This document shows positions 25,401-37,400 of a stretch of 64,000 nt of DNA, one piece after another. The DNA comes from Pomacea canaliculata. Its lineage: Eukaryota > Mollusca > Gastropoda > Architaenioglossa > Ampullariidae. Below the pieces are notes generated by a model. It did not search any database and was not told the DNA's origin. It was given only the letters and a program-made list of their open reading frames with translations. Each line of letters begins with the position of its first letter. The stretch's first letter is position 1. The stretch is from NCBI RefSeq assembly GCF_003073045.1, contig NC_037595.1, positions 7,739,509 through 7,803,508 on the forward strand, written 5' to 3'. The position numbers were made by a program, and so were the translations under genes.

Positions 25401-28400
25401 GTGACATCATGACCAATCACATAGTGACTTTGGAGAATTTGTGGGGGAAATTTTGCTAGGTAAAGATAGATACTTTGCCTGCTCTGAGACAAGCACCATA
25501 TTTAGTACTAGTATGTTCACCAATTTCAGCAAAACAATCATGATAAAAAGATGCTGCTGGGGTTTGAGCAATACCAATTCTAAGTACCTAGAAAGACTTT
25601 AAAATGGACAAGTTAAGTTCAGGGAGAAATGTCTCAGATGGATAAAACTTTGCAATCTACCACATGGGCAGCTTAGCATGGAGTGTCTGGTCAACAACTA
25701 CACCTTTTACGAATAATTCAACATCACTATGTACAAAACGTAATGAAAAGAGTGTCAAGAAAAAAAAAAGAGAACTCAACATGTAAATTTTATTTGAAAG
25801 TGGTGAATGACATTACTGCCAGGAAGGCAAGTGTTTGTTATTCGTCAGCACTACATGGTTAGGTATAAGTATTACATGGAGATTTCAGATCTATTCCACT
25901 GTATGAAATTTTTTTTTTATTGCAGTTTTGTTGATGGTGCACATAGAGACAAGTAGAATGAAATTAATATTACTAAATATGATCACATCAGGTGTGTAAG
26001 ATCAACAACTGTTTTGTCGAGAACAGCTGAAGCTGTCAGACCTGACCACTCAGCCCCCCCCTGACAAGTTTCTTGACTGGAATTGAGAAAGAGACCCACA
26101 GCAGGGTAGTGGGAGGGATCTGGCTGTCATTCCATGTGTAAATACTTGAAGAAGGAGATTTTACTACCCAAAATGGTGTTTCTTTTTCGTACCTGAAGAC
26201 ATGACTACATGGAGAATAATAGGTTGAAGAAGTGGTTGTCAGGAAACTACTTTGGACACTACCACTCTTGTACAAACAAAAAATTACATCCCTTTATTCC
26301 AGCTGGAGATTGTGAGGCCATCCTGGACTAATTAATGTTAAGATGAAGGAGGGCAGGCCATATTGTCATGCTGTGCAGAACATGGTGTCTCTGACTTAGC
26401 CCCAACTCATCAAAAGGCATAACTGCAATCTGAAATACCCAGCCCTCCAAGGAACAGCTGAAGGGTGCATAAGGACATGCTGACAGGTATTAGCCAGATC
26501 TATGCTTGTTGACAACTACCCACAATGCACTAGTGGTCTTCAAGGAGAAGTGAGGAGGTTAGAAATATGCGTTGAGACTGCCGAGATCCACAATCCAGGG
26601 AAGGCCACCAAAATCCTGCTTTTAGCACCAGAAGAGGATAGAGTAAGAGCCTCAAAGGTTCTGGTGTTTGACCTCATGGATGGCCATCTTTAGGAGAGAG
26701 GCAGTCTCTGTCCAAAGCTCAGCTGTTGGCCAGCAATAAACACAAATGCTCACAGAAAATGCATTTCAGTATTTCAGGATTGGAACTGACCAATGACAAA
26801 TGAATTAGCTTAAGCATTGACAGCCCAAGAGCATGCCCAGGGAAGTGTGTAGGTAAAGAGAACAGTGTGTCTCAGAATCCTGTCCTAGAACAATTATCAT
26901 AAAGTGAGCATGAAGTGCACCTCAGCCTGCAGACTTAGCCACATCATGGATGACACAAGGCACATCTATATGGCTGCATATAATTGGAACAAAGCCAGGC
27001 AAATACTGGTCAGATGAGCAACTTGTCAGGTAGGGTGAGATTAGGAGTATGTTGGGTGAATTTGTGTGCTCTATGGTTATTGGTCATTGGCAGCATACAG
27101 CTGGAATTAAGGTGGCTAATAAGGTGATTTCTAAGTAGTCATGTCAACTGGTGCAGTATTAAGAAAATGTAAACTTATCAAGTCAGAAACTGCAAACATA
27201 TTGGAAACCTAAACCATCCAAGTGAATGGAACAAAAAAGAATTTGTTAAACATGGTTGAAAATATGCCCTTACGTGAGTTTGGCATCATCTACATCATGG
27301 GAGCTGCGAGACTGTCTCTGCATAAGTCGTTTATAGAAGAAGGAACTGAAAACATGTGTACGTTGTCTATCCTCTTCACTTAGTTTCTCTCTCACAAGAT
27401 ATCTGTCACAGACATGACTAAAGGCATTAAAACCAAGAGTTAAAGTGCCCCAGTTCAAGGAGTTTAGCAAAATACTTCTTTACTCACAAAATGACATCTA
27501 GCTCTTGAGCACAATAGATCAACTTCATCAAAAACAAAATCTTTGAATATGCAATTCTTGATTTCACTAACAAGTGAAACAATTTTTCTAGTATTGTTTT
27601 ACCACTGGTTTTTTTTTATAGCATTGGATGATAATAATAATAACGTGAACTTATCACATGCAGCATCACAACGAAGATAGATCACACTCTGTGCAGACTA
27701 ACATTGATAAATGAAAGATAACAGCCAGTGGACAGCGAGGTTTATAGGGACACTAAACAATACGAAGATGGGGTACAATAGTAGAAGTAAAGCAATGGAG
27801 GAAGGTACGAAGGGATGTAGGTTATGTAAAAGGTGTAAGATGAAGTCATTACAAAATGACGGTTAGAATGACAGAGAGTATTGCCAGGGAGTTAAGAATA
27901 GTAATTTAGGGATAGTACTCTGTGAACAGATATGTTTTCAGAGAACATTTAAATTTAGTCTTTGAGGCAGAGTGGCGAACAAGATGTGAAAGAGAGTTCC
28001 ACTGCATAGCAGCAATGAGGGAGAACATTCATTGTCTATATGTGACTTTGTGGGATGGAAGATTTTTGGGCAGAAGTGTGGACAGACAAGATTTCAGTAA
28101 AGTATTATGACCGAGGGGAAACAAAATGTATATGCTTATCCTGCTTTTCATTATGCAGTTCTCCAGGTGAAAACAATACCGAAGAATGAGAAATTATTTA
28201 GGGAAAAAGTTCTTGTATCTTTGAAGATAAAAATTTCTAGCTTCTAAATGCAAAGATATGAACTTTTTCTCTTCATGCATTTGTTGACGTACAGTGTTCA
28301 TGAAACAACAACAACAAAACAAACAATAGATAAAGTATCTTGGGGAGATAACAGGAGGGATAAAGTATCTTGGTGGGAAAAAAAAAGAATGAAATACAAA

Positions 28401-31400
28401 AAGTAGCTTTCCTCACTTAAGGTAAAAATCCAGAATGACATCATTCAAGAACTCCCCCTCATTCAAGCAGTACAGATCTTCGTTGGTGATCGTGATGCCA
28501 CCTTTTGCAGGTGGAGGAGGGTAGGTTAATAACCTTTATGCATAAAAAATAAATAAAAATAAAGCAGCAGAGCACATGTAACATCAAGGCCAAAAGACCT
28601 TACAGAAAAATGAGATATACAAGTGAAAACTCTTCTTAAATTATAATGCTGACAGCTCTATCAAGAGTTAAGACCTGTATTAATATATATGCAACGTATG
28701 TGCATATACTGCTCATTTTTTGCGCGCACACACACACACGCAAAAAAGTATCAGATATGCTTACTGTTTCCAAACAAAATTCGTATCCCTAGATACCAAT
28801 TTCTGCATTCTGCATCCCAAATCCATACTTTACATGAAAATTAATCTAACAAATTATGAATTAAAATAATTTCTGGTGCATTTTTTCATATTTTTAGCGT
28901 TTCCTTTATATGGAAATGCATCAGAACTATGCCTTTCCCTGTGACTACATGGTTTTGTGACTTCTTATGGCAAAAAATGTCATTTGTCTGGCATGTGAGA
29001 TATTTATATCACATCTACACCACATGCAAAATACAAAGTAACTCCCGTTTGTTTCTGGGTTTGATGTACTTTTAAGTCAGTTGTATATAATTACAGAAAA
29101 GTCTGTTAAGTTTGTAGTGCTAGATCTTATCTTGGTAATTGCAACTGAAGGTCTACTGAGAACTCTTTTGGTTTTCATGTTGCAGTGCAGATGTGCAAAC
29201 TAGGCATTGGAAATGGTGGAGAGAGAACTGGAATTGGGCACTGTACAAAACAGAATTAAGAAAAATAGCCGTGATTTAAAAAAAAAAAAATCATACTAAG
29301 AATTCAAAATTATATTGTCCAGATTTTCCCATATAAAATATGAAACAAAGTGTACAGGTGAGTACCTCTGATGAACAAATATCAAATTTAAAAATAAAGA
29401 GGGCATTAACATACATTTTTATCTTAAGGACTAAAAATTAAAGATTTGAAACTGGTATGTGGCTTACTTTTCTATAGGCCCCACAAAGCCAACCGTTGGT
29501 GATGGTGACCTGCTGGCCATCTTCTCCTCTCTGAGTAATGGCACCACTGTCTCTTTTCCTTTATCACCTTCCTGTTGTGGCACCTCTATTTTCCCAACCT
29601 CCTCTGTAATGGAACTATCACCAATGTCACCAACTGATATAGTTTTTCCTTTCCCATAGGTAGAGGAGAATAATGCCTGGGCATTTTGCACTACCTTGGC
29701 ATTCACTTTGCAGTTCTTTGTGTCTGGTTTTACATGGTAAGAGTGCCGCCCCTTATCCTTCAGCACAGGTGGAGAGGAGTTAACAAGCAGGCTGTTGGCA
29801 TCATCATATGGTAACTCCCGCAAGAAGTCTGGCACTGCTTGTGGATGTTTTACTTTGTATGACTTAAGAATTTCTCTAAGCCCATCCTCATTAATTACCT
29901 CATCAATAATTATAACAATGAAGCTTTTCTGCAAATCTGCAACAATCCACCAAAGATGAGTTAGTAAAAAAGACTTACCTATGAACCAGAGATATTGTTA
30001 GTCTAGTCACCAGAAGGTTACATCCAAAACTTATTGCAACACAAGATTTCCAGAAACAAATTAAGCAAAAACTTTATCATGCTACAGAACTTTGAAGTCA
30101 TGGGTCCCTTGCAAAGTTGAATAATTTGGATCTGACAGATGTCCCACGAGGTGGGACAAGATTTATCAGGTAATGTGTAGGACACTGAAAAAGCTGGGCT
30201 CTGCCTTTTATATAAGCCATGCACCTAGAGAATGAAAGACTTATGGTTTCACATCTCTTTACAATCTTAAGCTACTTCTATTTAAAAAAGAAAAATCAGA
30301 AATGTCAATATTTATCAGGAAGTTTTCAGCAGTCTGCATTATAATCAACAGGACAATCTACGCACTATCAAGCCCTGAGCAATGATAAGTAAAACTAGAT
30401 AAATCTCTTACCATAGCTGGCAGGATCAAAGTACTCTGGACCTTTTAGAGTCATTTTCAACCGCTCCCTGAGACGGACACCACAAGCTGGGATGACTTTG
30501 ATAAAAGCTACCGGCTGCAGCTGGCTTAAGGTGTACTGGATGCACATTATTTCTTGTAGGGGCACCTCAAAGTGAAATTCCTCTCCAGTTCGATCACCTG
30601 TGTAAATGCTATTATAAATTCTCCATAGCTTTGGCTTTCATCATAAAACAAGCATGGACAAGAGAAGCGAGTTGTAATTACACAGCATAAGCAACAATAT
30701 TTTTCTGTCCTCCTAACCGCTTTTTTTTTTTTTAAATTTCATTTGCAGTTGAGGATGAACATGAACTGTAGTCTGAACAGTAAGTGACTAAATTGTGGTT
30801 TTACTCTTTTATGAGCATTTGGAATCAAAAGAGAACAGGAAAATGAGATGCGTCATTTTTTTTTTAAAAAGAGAAACTGACTGATTTTGTAGACCACACT
30901 GGTCTGGATCTGCACTGGGGATGGCTTAAATGGTGAGAATTCTGTTGCTCTAGCTCAAACTATTAGCTGATTCCACCATGGAAAACAAACCACTCACTGA
31001 CAATCTCGAAGTTGATTTGATCTTCCAGGAAATGGACAGAAACTGCTGTAGACCGTAATGATCCAACACGCACACCCCGCACACTGATAAGCATTGGTCT
31101 AGTGCTTTGTGATATATCCATTTCATCTACATGATTTGGAAAGCATCGTCCTGCCTGAAAAAAAAAAAATACAAGGAAATTCAATTTCTACTGAAAAATA
31201 CTGTAAAAGTACCAGCCTTTTCCACCCTCCCCTCAAAACTGAAAAAGTAACACAAGAAAAACATGAAAAGAAACTTGCCTCGTCTTCCATTCGCTCTCTG
31301 CGGGATTTGCCAAAAGAAGTAGGCTTCATGGCATTAACAAATGGAGAAATGTCCAACCCATCTTCGTCCATTTCCTGAGAGAGATCTTTATTTCTCAGAG

Positions 31401-34400
31401 AACTAGGTTCAGGAGTACTTTTATGTGCAGGCTCGTCCTCATCAGAAGATATTGTTAAGGTTACTAAGGAAAACAAAAACGAAACAAAAATTAAAGCTGC
31501 TTTAGTCACAAATATGGCAAATAAACTTCATTTCTGACCATAGCTATGATGCTGTCCACAACTTAAAAAAACAAAACAAAAAACAATGATGTTAATAATG
31601 ATAGTCAAACATTAAGACTCCTATAGCAATCATTGGAGTAAGAAGCAAATGGATGTGCGTGGAGCACACTGCTAGCTGTATGGTTAAGGCCCAGCAGTTA
31701 GCTAAAACATGAGTAAAAATTTTGCCCTTAAGCTGACTACTTGGCCAGAAAACTTAAGGGCATAGAGTGCCCTTGCACAGGGCAACAGTCCACTGAACAT
31801 CTTGCAACGTCAAGCTCCTATATATTTACAAATTCTACTTTCATATGTTTGCTCACCTGGTTCTTTTAAGCTATCTTTGATCTTTTTACTGCGGGCAGGC
31901 TTGCGAGGAGAAGTGCCAGTTTTCCCCCTGCGCCCTCCCCTGCCTCTTGGGGATGGTGAAGATGACTGGTGTGTACCCTCCTTCCCAGGGGTCATTTTGC
32001 TACTGGGAGTTTCTGAAGACAGCTGTCTACCTTTATAAAAGGACTTTTTGTCTATGACAGATCTGTTGAGCTTGGCTTCTGGACCAGAAGATGGTGACGT
32101 CTGGATACGCAGCTGGTCCAGTCCAGCATCTCCAGCACTCCGTTTATTAACAACAATCTTGACATTCTCAGAGAACTTTCGACGGCAGCTCTCACAACGT
32201 TCAAAATCACTGCTGGAGTATCCACAGTAGCGACACACAGCCACAGCTTCTTCATCCTGAGGGTGAAATAGGTACAGAGCTATTAAAAAGACTGTTTACA
32301 TCATACTGCATGCTTAAGCACTTTTCTACGTCAATGTAACTATCAGTCATATTATTCTGTAACTATTTTGTCAACCGAACCAGACATTTCTTTACCATTG
32401 ACCATTCTTCAATTTCCGATTTTAGGTAAAGAGCCTCAGCTTTTGCTCTACAACATAAACAGTCTCTAGAAATTATTTACTTTCATGCTAAGCAACTTCT
32501 CAATTTGTCTGCATGGTATATCCATATCTGAAAATGTGTTACTGTTAGTTTATTTCTGTGATTTAGTTCAGGGGTAAATGAATTTACAGCCAAATATCAG
32601 TAGAAAGCATTAAACATCACAACAGGCTTCTGTCCAGGTAAAAAATAGGTGTAAGACTGGTTCAAAATCAATAATGATAGACCCTACAGCTCTACATAAA
32701 TGTTGTGTATGTAATATTTATTAGATTTTTTTATTAATGTTTATTAATATACACACATACACAAACCTGTCTCTTCCTCTCTTTCTCATGGATAAACACA
32801 AAATGTCTGAAATAAAAATGTGACAGCTACACAGATCCAAAACTTTCACACACACACACACACAAAAAGTATAGCTGTGGAACAAAACTCACCTCTTTAA
32901 GATTACTTTTTATTCTGAGAGTCTCAGACGTTTCTGCAGCGCTACTTGAGACTGATGGTGATTTGTCTTGTATATGCTCAGCTGAAGAGTTAAACACAAA
33001 AACAACTCTTTTGCAATCTTTTCTTTTCTTAATTATTTCCCTCTCAACAGAATATATATAAATATATGCATTTTAAAGTTCTTATACACTGTTAAGTGCT
33101 GACTGTGATTCACAGGTCTCTTGACTAACTGCATACAACCACATTTTTGCTCCAACCACTCCAGACACACATCCCTTTCTCCCCACCCTCCCATCATGCA
33201 AACTCATCTTTCCTATTTCAGAGAGTGTGTTAGTGATGGCCACAATTTTAATTTTGTTGTCAACATCGGAGAACCCAAAACTGCAATTTTAAAACTTTTT
33301 TTTTTTAAAAAAAAAGCTCTGGTATGATCTTTAACAAAGTTTTTATGCCCCTTGAAAACCCCATAAGAACCTTCAAGCAGGTGCTAATAGTTTTACATGG
33401 GAGGAAACTTTTACCTCTAGGAAGGTAAATCTGTGAAAAATAAGGGTAAATGATAATTTCACAGAAAGCTCTTATTTTAATAATGTAAAAAAAGGATCTA
33501 CAAAAATTTTTAAATGCAAACCAGGTAATATTGTGTTTTTATGAACACTGCTGTGAGCAAAGCCACTGGGAGATGATTCAGCCATGTTTGAGTCTATTGA
33601 TGACTTGGAATCAGAGGACCGCATTTCCAAATCCGGGACAGGCGATTCTGGCAGAGTGTCTGCATTGCTTTCTGAATGTGGTGGCTTTCGACTGAAAGTA
33701 GCCAATGTAATACAAACTAATGAAAATCTTACTTCTCTACTGTAAGATGTCACAAAACAACCACAGTTTAAAAAGTCTTGATGACTTAAAAATGTGTAAG
33801 TGTACACTAACATGTACAGTACAAAATGTATTCAATATAAGCAAATGCCATTCGAAGTCAAAAGGGACTTATGTTGGCCCTTACACTTATCAGATGGCAT
33901 TAGTCTGTTAAATGGCAGGATTGGAAGGTAGGTTCTGGAGAAGTTGATCGACCTCACCTCGAGGTCATATGGAAATATATTTTAAAGGTTGTAACTCTAC
34001 AGAAAACCAATTCCACTTTTGAATACAGCAATTCCTTCTCTTCATTAATAATAAAATCTAAGTTAAAAATAAAAACAGTCTTTCTACCATCAGAATTTCA
34101 ATGACAAAGATTTTAAAGAATAAGTAGTATACAGGAGCATGGGCAAGCTGTTTTCATTCTATCAAGTTGAAAAATGGGTTGGGGTTACAAAACATTTGAC
34201 TTTTGTAACTGTGGTACCATGTGCAGTTTTGTAAACAATGTTTGACAAGATTATGTAACTGCTAGTGGGTTATCATGTGAAAAAAAGACTCCAAACCTTG
34301 GCATGGGCGTAGGCCACACAGCATTAGTTGCTGACTTTCGTGGGCCAAGCAATGGTGTGTCTACACTGAAAGAAGAACATGACAATCACAGCACAATGCA

Positions 34401-37400
34401 ATCATTACAGCAAAAGAATGTTGTGGTAAAAGTCTCCCATTCTAAAACTGCTCGTATTTAATTAATATAATATCAAACAATTAAAATGGTATTCTGGGAC
34501 AAAAACATAGCATTTCTCTGGGTTTATTTAGAAATGAATGGATGTACCTGTTCTGATCTGCTGCAGGATGAAGACCAGATGCCAGCTGCCCACCTTGAGG
34601 TCTACTGTGCACTTGACTGTGATCTGCTCTATCATTTGTTGCAAGCCATGCTTTGGCAATACTAGCATTTGTTGAAGACAGCTGTGACACTTTGGAATGA
34701 CAGAAGAAAAATAAAACATTAATAATCAAATGCAGGAAGCACAATTATTTTATTTTTAAGATTTTATCCTGAAGACTTTGGTGCCAAAGAAACTGAAATT
34801 TTTGCTCCTTTTTAATTAGCGTTATACACCACCACCAACTCTGATACATGTCTGCAGGTGTGCACATATGAGCATGTGTGTTTGTTGTCAGTTGGCCTTT
34901 ATGCTGCATCTACTTGTAACTTTTTTACAAGTACTTACATGGCTCTTGAATAATCATCTGTGAGCCATTCCAGACAGCAACCTGAGTTGCACCATCTGGC
35001 AACTTCAGTCCGTATGTTGTGAAACTTTGTAAATTACCATTACCAACCACTTGAAAGCAATGTCTTGGTAATGACTGCAAGTCAACTGCACGCACAAAAC
35101 AGATAGTAAAATCACAATCTTTTCTTTCCTAGGTTTCTTTTCTTTAAACATACCTTTTGTCCTATCTAAAAACATGTGCACACATACAAAATAAAACTAG
35201 TGTAAAAATAAGTGATTTCAAAGTTGATGTAACAAATCTTATAATAAAAACTTTGCATATAATTTATATCAAAGCCCTTGTTCTCTCCTACTTGTCCTGT
35301 ACAAGAGACATCTGTAGCACTCTTTTCACTATGACCACCATAGGCCATAGAGAAAAGCAATAAAACTAAACATCTGATTGCAATATTGATATACTGTAAA
35401 ACAAACAAAAATATTACCATCATAAACTTTTGTTATGCAATAATTTTGCTGTTGCAATTTTATCTTAGGAACAGGGATAAGAACATATTATTTCAGAACT
35501 CATTTTACAACAGCATACAAACATATCAAATAACAAAAATACAAGCCCCGCCCCAAAAAAGAAAAGTCAATCAAAAGTTGTTCTGTGTATGTTGTGAACC
35601 ACTGAAGCCACATACAGTTTCCTACCTGCATTTATGTGCTGTGGAGTACTGTTTATTCTGACAGTTTGTGGGTATGCTTCCTTTGACACGAGTGACTGAG
35701 GCACACAATGAGTTCTGCTGTCTGTGCTTCCACATACATCCGGCTTGATAATGAAACTGTCACAACGCTGTACTGATGCATTTTGCTGCTCAGTGCTAAC
35801 TGTTGACAGCTGTGCATGGTGTTGCAACTGTTGTTGTGATTCTCGGTTTCGGTGCTGCAAGTGAAAGTGATCTTTTCTCACACCATGTTGTTGCTGCTGC
35901 TGCTGTAAGCAGTACTTTGTGCCCTGGCCCCCACTGTTGCAGTTCTCAGGCAAAGGTGAATGAGACTGGCACGTAGAGAGTTTGACCTGCATGTTATGCC
36001 TCTGCTGGTTGGAAGATGGAACTGGCTGACTGTTCATCAGCTGTTGCTGTTGATGGTCCCGAAGAGGCCTCTGCAAAGGCTCCATCGCCAGCCTCTGACT
36101 ACCCTCTACCTTATGAGGTACTGTCCTGGCATGATCACCTTGCTGGTCAACCTGGAGCTGACCATGGTGAGGCCCCTTCATGGCCTGCTGTTCTCCTGCC
36201 AGAGAATGCTGGGTAACTGGCACTTTATGTGCCACAAGGGCCAGGCACTGTGGATGAGCACTTTGGTGCTGGGGTGTGTGCAAGGACTGCACTACTGGGA
36301 TAGGGCTATTCAACTGCTTCAGCATGCGAACCTGATGATGATGGTGTGAAGGCAGATTGTGGGAAACATGGTTGCTGAATGGAGAAGAGTAAGATGACGT
36401 GGGCTTATGGTTCTGAGGTGTCCTGTCTTCAGATATGGTTATTGCTGAATCATCCACTAGAACAATGTCACTGGCAACAAATGAAATAAGGATTGAATAG
36501 ATAAATATGTAGAACAAGAAATATGAGTTTAGAAATGGATGAGCGGATCAAACTTTGAACTTTATTATGTAAAGGTATAAATGGGTAAAAGCACCCCATC
36601 ATTCATTTAACAATCTTACCATGAATCATATATAAACTGCACTGCTAGTGGTCAGCCAAGATCAACAGTTTGTTTTTTGTGAAGTGTAAGCTGTCAGCTC
36701 TCAGTGAGCCATTTGAAAAACACTGCTGAAATTCTTTTACAACTTCACTGCTATTTTCCTTTTATTTCTTTTTGGAAAAAGTCATTGCCCTTCCCCTCCA
36801 CTTTCTTGGCTTACTGCCATCAACAAACATAACAGACCACAAAGCTTGAGCTTTTGTACCGCCCTCAACATGAGAGCTAACGTTAACTGCTTCTTCTTTT
36901 TGTGTTGACAGCAAACAAAAGCTCATTCATTAAGACCTCATTCTAGAAAGTGAAGACCAAAAAAGAATTGTCTGATAGTATTATTAATACACCTCTCTTC
37001 CCCAGCACTAAAGCCAAGCTGAAAGTGTTTTACATACAAGTGCACAGGTATATGAATACATACCTTTTTAGGATAGGCATCAAATTCACTTTCAAGAACA
37101 TGCAGCCAAAGTGCACACAAACACACATTGTACAGTATGGTGTAGCATCATCCTTTGAATTGTAACAGATGAACAGGCACATTTGGAGTTCTGTACAACC
37201 AACTATTCCGAGTTAAAAAATGTACAGCAAAGAAATTTGCAAACAGAACACCTCCCTTTCTTCTGCCAAAAAAATGCAAAAATCATGTTTTTTTTAACTG
37301 TTTCCTTTTTTGTCAAAAGTTCTTTATTTAATAACTGCAAGAAAAGATTAGTTTCTGATAATATTTGCACTATCAGACAACATAAACAGTACAGGCACCG

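Larger units (their letters stand above)
19490..28533 (-). other. SENP6: Split Ulp1 catalytic domain exons (SENP6/7-like)
   Basis: Eight located exons encode the protease core. The catalytic triad can be assigned by family position: His in SHWYLAV (exon 24127-24268), Asp in CILILDSL (21099-21167) and Cys in [10 protein letters not shown] (20084-20231), with the oxyanion Gln in VPQQ just before it. As in SENP6/7, an acidic Ser/Glu-rich insertion (exons 24127-24268 and 23776-23841) separates the His and Asp segments. It is much shorter here than in the human proteins. All catalytic residues are present, so the enzyme should be active. Confidence 0.93.

Noticed and set aside
26036-27200. Slightly GC-richer intronic block with short ORFs
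   Set aside because: May be an old transposon, but I could not find motifs, ends or target-site duplications.
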